The notes under the pieces are model-generated. The model ran no database searches. It saw only the letters and a program-made list of their open reading frames with translations, and was not told where the DNA came from. Of a DNA stretch of 64,000 bases, positions 42,878 to 51,018 are shown piece after piece. The translations under genes and the position numbers were made by a program. The DNA is from Anaerolineales bacterium (GTDB lineage Bacteria; Chloroflexota; Anaerolineae; Anaerolineales; Villigracilaceae), in NCBI GenBank assembly GCA_016789305.1, contig JAEURJ010000023.1:248001-312000 (forward strand). Direction: 5' to 3'. Within the stretch, counting starts at the first letter, position 1. Each line of letters starts with the position of its first letter.

Positions 42878-42890
42878 TTTATTTGAATCA

Positions 42891-42927
42891 AAAGCGGTGG
42901 CAATGAATTGCCGCCGCTTTTTGTTTT
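42891..42927 (+). terminator. Intrinsic terminator after the SDR gene
   Basis: Arms AAAGCGGTGGCAA / TTGCCGCCGCTTT (one G:U pair) around TGAA, followed by TTGTTTT. Confidence 0.8.
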
Positions 42928-42967
42928 ATATTATGTCAACCCTACACACCTTTACTAAATAGTTAAT

Positions 42968-43065
42968 GTCGTTGCGAGACGCGCTCTTGGTTTTCGCGGC
43001 GAAGCAATCTCCCCATTCACGGGTAGGGATTGCTTCGTCGGGAAGTACACCCTCCTCGCAACGAC
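42968..43065. repeat. Palindromic interspersed repeat (GTCGTTGCGAG type), copy 1
   Basis: Terminal 11-bp arms GTCGTTGCGAG and CTCGCAACGAC, with an inner second palindrome (GAAGCAATC.../...GATTGCTTC). About 98 bp, non-coding. A second member is at 58509-58608. Confidence 0.75.
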
Positions 43066-43110
43066 ATGGTGTAAGCTCACTTATATGCAGTCAAAAGGTG
43101 AGGATGCGGC

Positions 43111-44088
43111 TTATTGATTGATCAATTTCTTCCAGGTCTTGGGACCGACGATCCCGTCTGCAACGAGGCCGTTGGCAGCCTGGAAATCCTTCACTGCGGT
43201 TTTTGTGTCCGGGCCGAAGATGCCGTCCACCGCGATGGCATAACCAAATTTATCCTTGAGCAGTTTCTGTACGGCGCGCACTTCGGGGCCGGTCTTGCCC
43301 TGCGCCACTTGAATGATAAGCGCGTCCCAGGTTTGCGGGCCGACGATAATGTCTTCACTGAGGCCTTTATCCGTTTGGAAGTCTTCCACAGCCGCCTGTG
43401 TCAGCGGACCGAACTTCCCGTCTGGGGTCAGGTTCGCGCCATGTGCATTCAACAGGAATTGAATTGCAAATACTTCTATCGCGTTATCACCCTGTTCAAA
43501 GGTGGGCCATTCCGCCGCAGCCTCGGCAGTGGCTTTGATCTGCACCCAGAACGCACCCGTGGACAGGCCAAAGGTGACCCCGCCCGGTTCGCGGATCTTC
43601 CAATTGCCTTTGTAGGTGCCCGCAGCAGCGGGAGCGGTGAGGTTGACCGAGATATCGAGGGTCTCTCCGGGAGCGACCGTGCCAGCCGTCAGCTGTTGGG
43701 AGGCGGGACCGCCCATGGCGTCACCGGAGTCAAAGACCAATTGATAGCCTGAGGTCCATGTGCACGAGCCGACGTTCTTGAGTCGCCATATTTTGGTAAA
43801 GGGGGTATTGACCGCGATGGGCGTATCATCCGGCGTGGTGACATCGGAAATGAAGGAAGCCATGTTGCATGGGAGTGGACTGGCGGTCACCGTAACCAGC
43901 GGAGTGGATGTTACTGTCGGGCTGGCCGCCACTTCCGGAGTGGTTGTGGATACGCTTGCGGTAACGGTTTGCGCGGCCTGTGTAAGCAGCAGGCCATCGA
44001 CATCGGATTGGGAGGAGGGCATGTTGCATGCGAAGGATACAAATAAAATAACGGGGATCAAAAAGCTTTGGATATTCTTGGGTTTCAT
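43111..44088 (-). CDS. Lipoprotein with NBR1-like Ig domain and two peptidoglycan-binding domains
   Basis: 325 residues from ATG 44088 (SD AAGGAG). Signal peptide with lipobox VSFAC (Cys21), then a Thr/Val/Ala linker. A next-to-BRCA1-like Ig fold is at about 80-190 (FTKIWRLKNVGSCTWTSGYQLVF, GETLDISVNLTAPAAAGTYKGNWKI). Two PG_binding_1 repeats follow (GDNAIEVFAIQFLLNAHG and GPEVRAVQKLLKDKFGYAI, each ending DGIVGPKTW-like). Anchored outside and bound to cell-wall or glycan. Confidence 0.9.
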   Translation of the reverse strand: MKPKNIQSFLIPVILFVSFACNMPSSQSDVDGLLLTQAAQTVTASVSTTTPEVAASPTVTSTPLVTVTASPLPCNMASFISDVTTPDDTPIAVNTPFTKIWRLKNVGSCTWTSGYQLVFDSGDAMGGPASQQLTAGTVAPGETLDISVNLTAPAAAGTYKGNWKIREPGGVTFGLSTGAFWVQIKATAEAAAEWPTFEQGDNAIEVFAIQFLLNAHGANLTPDGKFGPLTQAAVEDFQTDKGLSEDIIVGPQTWDALIIQVAQGKTGPEVRAVQKLLKDKFGYAIAVDGIFGPDTKTAVKDFQAANGLVADGIVGPKTWKKLINQ

Positions 44089-44232
44089 CACGTTCTCCTT
44101 GGCCCGTACTATAGCAAACCCCCGACTGTAAATCAATTAACCAATGGTCCCAAAATGGCCTTAAAAGCATGATATATCGTTGACTCCTTATCCCCCGTTG
44201 TTCTTATTTCACAGCTTGCCCTGCCAATATGA

Positions 44233-44823
44233 TTATTTGATCTTCGTCCCTCTGCCCCAAAAATCCCACAACGTGGGCGATCCAAATTCCGCAAAGATCA
44301 TCAGGAACCACAGAAGACATGCAAAGCCGAGCACCGCTGGGAGAATAATCCAAATCACTTTACCTGAACTGATCAGTTGATTCATTTCGGACTTCAAGCT
44401 GTATGGACACACCCAGATATGGTTGTTTTCCAAAAGCACCACATTGCGATACCCTGAGTAGTCATTTCCGGCGCGGGTCATCTGCACCACGGGTGCATCT
44501 TCGGGAATAAGATCAAAGGAGTGGAACCAGTGCGGGGCATCCTTGTGTGAAAAGGCAAACGTGGAAATATTGCATTCGCTCCATCCGTTCTGCGCACTGC
44601 AATAGAGCGTGCCATCCGCAGTTTGTACATAGAGGCTGTCGTCGAGTGCGCCGATCATGCGCGCATCCTCCGCCGGCGCGGACTGTATGAATTTCCACCC
44701 CGTGCATTCGGTATACCCGAACAGGTCAAAGGCAGTGATCGAAACCCAAACCATCAACGCACCCAGCCCGGCGGGGACGAGGCTGTGCCATGGCATGGAA
44801 AAGGTGATGATATTTCTGGGCAT
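44233..44823 (-). CDS. Hypothetical two-helix membrane protein
   Basis: 196 residues: N-terminal helix (about 13-33), an extracytoplasmic middle with two tryptophan/cysteine-containing stretches (CTGWKFIQSAPAEDARM, CSAQNGWSECN), and a C-terminal helix (about 155-178). Unknown. Next to the peptidoglycan-binding lipoprotein gene. Confidence 0.6.
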   Translation of the reverse strand: MPRNIITFSMPWHSLVPAGLGALMVWVSITAFDLFGYTECTGWKFIQSAPAEDARMIGALDDSLYVQTADGTLYCSAQNGWSECNISTFAFSHKDAPHWFHSFDLIPEDAPVVQMTRAGNDYSGYRNVVLLENNHIWVCPYSLKSEMNQLISSGKVIWIILPAVLGFACLLWFLMIFAEFGSPTLWDFWGRGTKIK

Positions 44824-44868
44824 GGGGAATCCGGTACGGGGATGGCGCTTCGTCTTGAAAATTACATC

Positions 44869-45462
44869 TCATTCAGGTTGATTATCCGCCATCACCTCGA
44901 GCATCACCGCCATGAGGGGCGCAATGGCTTTCTCGATCTCCTTCTTCGATTTGAACCATTCGCGGGAGGCGAGCAGGTCAATGTGATCGAGCAAGAAGCT
45001 GACCGTCTTGAGGCGGTCCTTGTCCTTTTGAGGAAACTCGGGGCGTGGATATTCGTCGAGCCGCTGACGCAGTTCGTCGGCACGGGCACGCTGCGTTCTG
45101 ACCGGGTCCTGCGACCCCATTTCTTCGTTGAAATAACCCGCAGCACGCCACTCCTCCACCTTCTCGAAAAGCAATTCAAGATGCGCAAGCTCCACCCAGG
45201 CGTTTGCCGCTTCCTCCACCGTGAAGGACGGCAGGCGCAGCCCCATGGCAACCTGCATATCTCTGAGACGGGAGGTGTAAATCTCCTTCAACCTGGAAAC
45301 AGGTGCGGCGTCGATGTTGATCTCGCCCCACTCCGTCATTTGACCCAACAACCATTGCAGGTGACCGAGCTCCACGAGCCTGCCTGGATCGATCTGAAAC
45401 CCGCACTTCGGGCACGGCTTCTCCAGTTCGAATTGATCTCGCAAACACTTTGGGCACTGCAT
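44869..45462 (-). CDS. Zinc-ribbon helical protein
   Basis: 197 residues. The N-terminal zinc ribbon MQCPKC...CPKCGF has two CxxC pairs (residues 3-6 and 17-20). The rest is helical and Trp/Glu-rich with two similar segments (VELGHLQWLLGQMTEWGEI and VELAHLELLFEKVEEWRAA), an internal duplication. The C-terminus ends without a membrane helix, so it may be the N-terminal module of a larger family of Chloroflexi proteins. Unknown function. Confidence 0.65.
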   Translation of the reverse strand: MQCPKCLRDQFELEKPCPKCGFQIDPGRLVELGHLQWLLGQMTEWGEINIDAAPVSRLKEIYTSRLRDMQVAMGLRLPSFTVEEAANAWVELAHLELLFEKVEEWRAAGYFNEEMGSQDPVRTQRARADELRQRLDEYPRPEFPQKDKDRLKTVSFLLDHIDLLASREWFKSKKEIEKAIAPLMAVMLEVMADNQPE

Positions 45463-45530
45463 GGTGCAATTATTTCATATTCCCCCCGCAAAGGCAAGCA
45501 TATAAATGCCACCTTTGTAGATAACCATTC

Positions 45531-45598
45531 GTAGGGGCGAGGTTCCCTCGCCCCGTTTCATGGACCGATAAAAAAAGGCGCGAGGACCGCGCCCCTAC
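45531..45598. repeat. Palindromic repeat (GTAGGGGCGAGG type), copy 1
   Basis: Arms GTAGGGGC (45531-45538) and GCCCCTAC (45591-45598), with a nested palindrome GGGGCGAGG..CCTCGCCCC at 45534-45554. A related element is at 47294-47387. Confidence 0.65.
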
Positions 45599-45603
45599 TT
45601 TGA

Positions 45604-46005
45604 TTACACAAACACCGCGCTGGAAACTTTAAACCTCTCTGCCAACGAACGAATTTGCCGAACGTTTAATTCACGCCTGCCATTTAATATCTCAGAAACG
45701 ACTCCCTGTGACCCCACCTCAGGCAGATCAGATTGAGACAATCCATGTTCATCCATTAAGAAGCGCAACACGTCTGCCCCGTTGCCTCAGGGATTGGATA
45801 ATGCTCTTCTTCATACACATGAATGATCGTACCAAGCGTATCCAACAGGCTGTACAGCGGATGCTTCTCGTTATCCCCGATTTCATCCGGCAATTCATTG
45901 AGTCGTTTGACGGCCCCGTTGCCAGCGGTCACGTTCATTGCGAATGGTGAGCAGAGGCGCAATCGTGGTCCAGTGGGTTTGAAGTTCTTTTGTGAGGAAG
46001 GTCAT
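45604..46005 (-). pseudogene. HigA-type antitoxin gene with two frameshifts
   Basis: Read across three frames on the minus strand from ATG 46005: first MTFLTKELQTHWTTIAPLLTIRNERD, then (shift near 45915-45930) AVKRLNELPDEIGDNEKHPLYSLLDTLGTIIHVYEEEHYPIPEATG, then (shift within a GGGG run near 45777-45781) the helix-turn-helix LRFLMDEHGLSQSDLPE...GVVSEILNGRREL...IRSLAERFKVSSAVFV to the stop at 45604. The HTH and the last segment are typical HigA/XRE. No HigB is next to it; a Fic gene is upstream. It may be decayed, or the shifts may be sequencing errors. Confidence 0.75.
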
Positions 46006-46048
46006 TGTCTCCAGCCTCCTCGTAGCGGAACGGTTCATTTAACGTCCA

Positions 46049-47194
46049 TTAACCGCCTGAAAAGATATTCAGGTATTCCTTATAGACGTATGATTGTCCA
46101 TAACTAACATCTTTATCTTTCGGAGATAGGATATTCATCTTAATAAAGCGATTGATCACTTCCTGTGCGCCCGGGCGGCTGTAGCCAGTCCATTGCTGAA
46201 CCAGGGGGACATTGACGATCGGCTGTGCATACAGTTTTGGCATGATCTCCGCGGCGGATTCGGCTGCACGTTTGCCAAGTTTTTGAATCTTCACCAGGTC
46301 GCGCTCGCGCAGGTCTGTGATCTTATCCACGATCTCGATGGCTTCGTTTGAGATATCAATGACACCATCCAGAAAATAATCGATCCATGAAGAGATATCC
46401 CCATGATGATAGTCGGTCAATTTTTCATAATAGATCTGTTGATATTTTCTAAAGTAGGAGGACAGGAACAGGACGGGGTTTTCAAGAAAGTGCTGATGCC
46501 AGAGAAAGAATGTAATGAACATGCGGCCTGTGCGGCCGTTGCCATCCAAAAAAGGGTGAATGGTTTCAAATTGTGCATGCAGCAGGCCCGCCTTAATGAT
46601 AACCAACGTATCATCCTCCTGGTAGATATATTTTTCAAGATCGCCAAGAGACTGCTTCATTTCCTCCACGGGCGGCGGCACAAAGCGTGCATTGTCCGGA
46701 CGTGTACCGCCGATCCAATTTTGTTTCTGTCGAAATTCACCTGGGTCTGCAAACTGGCTGGCCCTGGCCCCGCCCATTAACTCGCGATGAAGTTCGCGCA
46801 AAAAACGAAGCGATAACGGAAAATTATCCTTGCTAGCGCGCTTCATTCCGTAACGAAGTGCCCTGATGTAATGCAGGATGTCATCGACGTCGTTGGGAAT
46901 ACTGGGGTTGTTTCCCACCTCCGCTTCAATGGCATCGATCATGCTCGCCATCGTTCCCTCGATCTGACTGGAAGCCGCGGCATCCTTGCGCAGGTACATC
47001 AGCAGAAAAAAATCAAGATCTGGCAGCAGTTTGGTGATGCCATCCAGTTTGCCCAACAGGCGCGTGGCTTCACTGGCCTTTTTAATGATCGCACCATCGA
47101 AAACATACCCATCCACAGGTGGGAAGCGTGAAGGGATAAAAGCTTTAAAACCCTGAGGTTGTTGTCGATAAGTTCCAACGATATTTGCAGGCAT
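46049..47194 (-). CDS. Fic family protein (class II), with winged-helix C-terminus
   Basis: 381 residues from ATG 47194. The autoinhibitory motif SSQIEG (75-80) is N-terminal to the catalytic domain, the class II arrangement. Core Fic motif HPFLDGNGRTGR at 213-224, flap region GGTRPDNARFVPPP. The C-terminal 90 residues are helical, ending in a winged HTH (QQWTGYSRPGAQEVINRFIKMNILS). It AMPylates a protein partner and is held off by its own helix. A palindrome precedes it and a broken HigA antitoxin gene follows 43 bases later. Part of a defence/toxin-like region. Confidence 0.93.
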   Translation of the reverse strand: MPANIVGTYRQQPQGFKAFIPSRFPPVDGYVFDGAIIKKASEATRLLGKLDGITKLLPDLDFFLLMYLRKDAAASSQIEGTMASMIDAIEAEVGNNPSIPNDVDDILHYIRALRYGMKRASKDNFPLSLRFLRELHRELMGGARASQFADPGEFRQKQNWIGGTRPDNARFVPPPVEEMKQSLGDLEKYIYQEDDTLVIIKAGLLHAQFETIHPFLDGNGRTGRMFITFFLWHQHFLENPVLFLSSYFRKYQQIYYEKLTDYHHGDISSWIDYFLDGVIDISNEAIEIVDKITDLRERDLVKIQKLGKRAAESAAEIMPKLYAQPIVNVPLVQQWTGYSRPGAQEVINRFIKMNILSPKDKDVSYGQSYVYKEYLNIFSGG

Positions 47195-47241
47195 GCTTTG
47201 TTTCCACAGGAAGTATAGATGTAAAGAAAGTATAGTAGTTT

Positions 47242-47268
47242 GTTTACATCTTGTCAACAGATGTAAAC
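47242..47268. promoter_or_regulatory. Palindromic operator candidate upstream of fic
   Basis: 10-bp arms GTTTACATCT / AGATGTAAAC spaced by TGTCAAC, 48 bases before the Fic start codon; an additional half-site GATGTAAAG is at 47218-47226. Good candidate for autoregulation by the C-terminal winged helix of Fic or by an antitoxin. Confidence 0.55.
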
Positions 47269-47293
47269 AAACTTTCAACCTGCATTATCAACC

Positions 47294-47387
47294 GTAGGGG
47301 CGACTCGCCAGGGACTGACTCGCGCCTTGTCTGTCAAGACTTTCTTGCTTGACGTAACGACCGACGGCATTGAAGAGTCGCCCCTAC
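47294..47387. repeat. Palindromic repeat (GTAGGGGCGACTC type)
   Basis: Perfect 13-bp arms GTAGGGGCGACTC (47294-47306) and GAGTCGCCCCTAC (47375-47387). The right arm overlaps the TAG stop codon of hsdS at 47384-47386. Related in outer sequence to 45531-45598. Confidence 0.75.
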
Positions 47388-48574
47388 CCATTGAACGCCT
47401 CAGCCAGCAGACTCTCAAACAACCCCTCGACCTGCCGTGTGGACTCGGACATCCTCCCCCGCAGCGACTCGACCCGCGCCACCACACCCGCAAACTCTTC
47501 TTGCAGGTTCAGCGGTGGGACAATCAAATTCAGTTCAGAAATATTTGTTAGGCTGATATTTGCTCTTGCCGATTCAACTATGTTGCCAAGCAACTGATTT
47601 TGTTTGTACGGATTCAAGATTTGATAAAGTGCAAAATAAGTATTCAATTTGGTTGTATCTATTGAGACAGTGGCTACTGCTTGATTTATGTTTGCTGGCA
47701 AAGCATCATCTGTAACAAGAGCAGCGCGTCCGATTGATGCTCCAACAAGATTGATCAACAAGTCATTCTTTGCAAGTTGCGAACGCTTTAGTTTGTTGTG
47801 GAATTTCTCGGAAATATATTTAGGGCTAGAAATATCCAGAGTTCCCCAAAGAACATTTTCACTGGTTATAAACAAAACACCGCTTTCTTCGTACGAAAAA
47901 CCCTGCCAATTAGGCGACTCGCCTTTGGTGATTCTGGTTGATAATTCTTCAAAGGGGTAAACGTCAAAACCCTTTTCATTTTTTACAACATTCCCAAACA
48001 TCTCCAAAAACACGGACTGGAGCAGGGACTCGCCGAGTTCGTGCGCTGTCCGCCGCAGGGCGCGGAGACGGTCAGCCCGCCTCAGGAGGGACGCAATCCG
48101 CTTTTGCTCGGTCAGCGGGGGAAGGGGAATTTCTAACGACAAAACATCTGGCTGATTCAGACTCGCTTGATTTACGGCTTTCTTGCATCGTGCTCGAAAC
48201 AACGCTCTGACATTCTTTGATTTGAAATAATAATCAAGATATTCAGGATGGCATTTTTCTTGGTCAACTCGAATAAGCAAGAGATTTATGCCATGAATCA
48301 AAGTTTGCTCGGAACGATAAAGTCCAGTTTTTCCAATATGTTCTGGGCTATTGATGTGGCTAAAAAGAATATCCCCTGATTTCAGAGCATATTTTTCTAT
48401 TTCTTTTTGGCTTACATGGGCAAATTTGACTCGGTCAAAATCAATTGCTCCATTCCAAATTGTTTCAATTCTTGAAATAGGCAACATTCCATTCGACTGC
48501 TGATCAACTTGTTCAGCATCAATACCATTACCTATTTTCGTAACAATATCTTCTAGCAAAACACGGTCTGTCAT
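47384..48574 (-). CDS. hsdS: Type I restriction-modification specificity subunit HsdS
   Basis: 396 residues with two target-recognition domains separated by conserved helices: EIPLPPLTEQKRIASLLRRADRLRALRRTAHELGESLLQ near 152-190 and VPPLNLQEEFAGVVARVESLRGRMSE near 355-380. Decides the bipartite DNA site methylated by HsdM and cut by HsdR. Start codon overlaps the hsdM stop (ATGA). The stop codon is provided by a palindromic repeat. TRDs are AT-rich, as usual for exchangeable specificity domains. Confidence 0.95.
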   Translation of the reverse strand: MTDRVLLEDIVTKIGNGIDAEQVDQQSNGMLPISRIETIWNGAIDFDRVKFAHVSQKEIEKYALKSGDILFSHINSPEHIGKTGLYRSEQTLIHGINLLLIRVDQEKCHPEYLDYYFKSKNVRALFRARCKKAVNQASLNQPDVLSLEIPLPPLTEQKRIASLLRRADRLRALRRTAHELGESLLQSVFLEMFGNVVKNEKGFDVYPFEELSTRITKGESPNWQGFSYEESGVLFITSENVLWGTLDISSPKYISEKFHNKLKRSQLAKNDLLINLVGASIGRAALVTDDALPANINQAVATVSIDTTKLNTYFALYQILNPYKQNQLLGNIVESARANISLTNISELNLIVPPLNLQEEFAGVVARVESLRGRMSESTRQVEGLFESLLAEAFNG

Positions 48575-50337
48575 TTCAGCAACTTCGTTAACTCATTAAT
48601 TTCATCCAACATCACACTTTCCAACCGCGCCAAACGTTCCAGCGTCACAGACGGCTGTTCGTGATACGCCGCGTCCGCTTCCACTTGGCGGTAACGGCTG
48701 GCAGAGAGATCGTACTTGTTCATTTTGACCTGCTCCTTGGTCACCCAGAACTGGCGGGTCAGGCGATCCATTTCCGATTGTGGATTGACGATTTTCGATT
48801 GAAGTTCGGCGAGTCTCGCCTGCGCGTCGTTTAGAGCATTCACCACGGAGCGCACAGAGTCCACAGAGTTTTTCTTTTTGTTTTTCTCCGTGCTCTCTGT
48901 GTTCTCTGTGGTTAAAGGGTTTTCCAACGCCGATTCAAAAGTCAGTCGATTAATCTCTGCTTGCAACTGCAACCGTTCGGCTTTGAGCGGAGTCAACTCT
49001 CGGCGTAGGTCAGCGATCCGTTTGGTGCGACCAGCCCCAAAGGTCGAATCGAGGCGGTTCTTCCAACAATCCAAAATATCGGGGATGTCGTTCTCATCCA
49101 CTTTCGTGCGCTTATCATCCAGTGAAAAACCGTCGTGCGCCATATCGTAGAACCAGATGTTTTTCGTCTGTGCGCCGCGCGTGAAGAACAGTACCGCCGT
49201 GCTGACGCCCGCGTAGGGCTTGAAGACGCCCGAAGGCATCGAGACCACACCGTCCAGCCGATTCTCTTCGATGATGCGTTTGCGCAGTTCCACATGGGCG
49301 CGGCTCGACCCGAACAGCACGCCATCGGGCACGATCACCGCCGCGCGTCCGCCCATATCGAGCGCGCGCAAGATCAAATGCAAAAAGAGCAACTCGCTCT
49401 TGGTCGTGTCGCTGGGCAGGTCGGGGTGTACGTCGCCTTTGTCCACCGCGCCTTTGAAGGGCGGGTTCATCAAAATGACATCGTACTCGCCCGCCTCCCC
49501 ATAACCCTTGGAGAGCGTGTCCATGTAAAAGAACTGCGGCTCCTGAATGCCGTGCAGCATCAGGTTCATCGAGCCGATGCGCAGCATGGTCATGCCTGAG
49601 TCGTTGTCGAAGCCGCGCAGATATTTTTTGCTCTTCATGAACTTGCGCTCGTCATCCTTCAGCAGGTCGCCGATGAGATGATGCGCGATGCCGTCTTCAT
49701 CAAATTCAAGGATGTTCTGCGATGTGGCTTTTTCTAGAATGTGCTGGTGCGCGTTGATCAAAAATCCGCCCGTGCCCGCCGCCAGATCGCCGATACGTTC
49801 CCTCGGCTTGGGGTCGAGCATCTGCACCATCATGCGGATGATGTGACGCGGCGTGCGGAACTGTCCATTGCGCCCCGCGATGCTCAAATGACTCAGCAGG
49901 TACTCGTACAGGTCGCCCTGCACATCCTGATTTTGCTGGCTGATCTCCATCTGGTCGATCAGGTTCACCGCCTCCACCAACAGGCTCGGCTTATTGATCT
50001 TGCACTCCGCCCCGCGCATATACTCGCCAAACGACGATTCACCATTAGCAAGACTCGTCAACTGTGGGAAGATGACCGACTTAAGATGCTTCAACATCTC
50101 CTCAGCCTTCATCTGCCTCCAGACACTCCAACGCATCTCTTTCTTGACCTTGGGCTGGTACATCGTCCCCTTGCGTTTTGCCTGTCTTTCAGCCGCGTTC
50201 TCGCGGTCATCCAGTTGCTTCAAAAACAACAAATACGAAAACTGCTCGATCGCATCGAGCGGGTTGGTCAATCCCCCCGTCCAGAACTTATCCCAGAGGG
50301 CATCTACTTGGCTGCGGAGTTTAGGGTCGGTGAGCAA
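48571..50337 (-). CDS. hsdM: Type I restriction-modification methyltransferase HsdM
   Basis: 588 residues. N-terminal HsdM_N helical domain, SAM motif I DLAAGTGGF near 184-192 and catalytic NPPF at 291-294 (N6-adenine class). The C-terminal coiled coil (about 430-590) should contact HsdS. Near residues 476-499 it contains TTENTESTEKNKKKNS, coded by a 71-bp palindromic repeat inserted in frame. hsdS follows with a 4-base overlap. The gene upstream on the same strand is a NUDIX gene (stop abutting the hsdM start), not hsdR as in typical operons. Confidence 0.96.
   Translation of the reverse strand: MLTDPKLRSQVDALWDKFWTGGLTNPLDAIEQFSYLLFLKQLDDRENAAERQAKRKGTMYQPKVKKEMRWSVWRQMKAEEMLKHLKSVIFPQLTSLANGESSFGEYMRGAECKINKPSLLVEAVNLIDQMEISQQNQDVQGDLYEYLLSHLSIAGRNGQFRTPRHIIRMMVQMLDPKPRERIGDLAAGTGGFLINAHQHILEKATSQNILEFDEDGIAHHLIGDLLKDDERKFMKSKKYLRGFDNDSGMTMLRIGSMNLMLHGIQEPQFFYMDTLSKGYGEAGEYDVILMNPPFKGAVDKGDVHPDLPSDTTKSELLFLHLILRALDMGGRAAVIVPDGVLFGSSRAHVELRKRIIEENRLDGVVSMPSGVFKPYAGVSTAVLFFTRGAQTKNIWFYDMAHDGFSLDDKRTKVDENDIPDILDCWKNRLDSTFGAGRTKRIADLRRELTPLKAERLQLQAEINRLTFESALENPLTTENTESTEKNKKKNSVDSVRSVVNALNDAQARLAELQSKIVNPQSEMDRLTRQFWVTKEQVKMNKYDLSASRYRQVEADAAYHEQPSVTLERLARLESVMLDEINELTKLLK
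48842..48912. repeat. Imperfect palindromic repeat inside hsdM
   Basis: 27-base arms (48842-48868 and 48886-48912), about 22 of 27 positions complementary, around a T-rich loop TTTTTCTTTTTGTTTTT. It adds TTENTESTEKNKKKNS and neighbours to HsdM without breaking the frame. The ACCACAGAGAACACAGAG theme is common in environmental bacterial genomes as a short interspersed repeat (from general knowledge). Confidence 0.7.
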
Positions 50338-51018
50338 TCAAATCAATCCTTTGAGTTTGGCTTTGGTGTAAGCGGCGATGGTGAAGCCATCGGTGATATC
50401 ACTGTCGGCTATCATTTTTTCGAGGTCAGGAACGGAAACCCAAATCAATTCATTGATTCCCTCTTCATATTCTACTTCACCGACCGCATCCATTCGGGCA
50501 AGAAATACATTGACGGGATTTCCATCCAATCCAGTGTTTTGATACAAAACCCCTAGGTCTATCATTTCTACAACTTCGCCATTAACTTCTTCAAACAATT
50601 CCATTTTTGCTTGGGATATTGCGTCAACTCCAGATGATCCAAAGCCGCGCGGAATTTCCCAATGAAACATGCGGGTGGCGTGACGGTAATGCCTAATGAG
50701 CAGTATTTTCCCGTCCTTCTCTGACAGCATCACTACAACCGCGGCTCCTCCTTCAAGATATGCTCGATTATAGAGTCTGATATACCCATTCCGATATCCA
50801 CCTGGAAATTCAACGAGATCGCGAATAATAATTACATATGGATCTTCAAATACAGAGCCAATATTTGCCCATTCTGGAGGATTACCAGATCGTTCTAGAT
50901 CTTTAAATTTATATTCCTGCCATTTGGCAATTTCATCAGGATCGGTGATGACGCGTATTAAGGCGGATTCATTTGAAAACAATTCTGGATATGAGGCAAT
51001 CAATTTTTTATAATCCAT
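50338..51018 (-). CDS. NUDIX hydrolase 1 in the RM cassette
   Basis: 226 residues from ATG 51018 (SD GGAG, nine bases before). NUDIX-like region at about 124-146, PRGFGSSG...MELFEEVNG. The first Glu of the consensus GX5EX7REUXEEXGU is Ser here, and Arg before ELFEE is Met, so only part of the Nudix box (ELFEE) is kept; activity is uncertain. It is a clear paralogue of the protein at 53875: both share IGSVFEDPYVIIIRDLVEFPGGYRNGYIR-type N-terminal halves. Its start lies inside the preceding epimerase gene (11-base overlap) and its stop abuts hsdM. Confidence 0.85.
   Translation of the reverse strand: MDYKKLIASYPELFSNESALIRVITDPDEIAKWQEYKFKDLERSGNPPEWANIGSVFEDPYVIIIRDLVEFPGGYRNGYIRLYNRAYLEGGAAVVVMLSEKDGKILLIRHYRHATRMFHWEIPRGFGSSGVDAISQAKMELFEEVNGEVVEMIDLGVLYQNTGLDGNPVNVFLARMDAVGEVEYEEGINELIWVSVPDLEKMIADSDITDGFTIAAYTKAKLKGLI

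Noticed and set aside
47384..48574. Phase-variable hsdS by inversion
   Set aside because: Only one hsdS copy and no recombinase gene or inverted hsdS fragments in the window.
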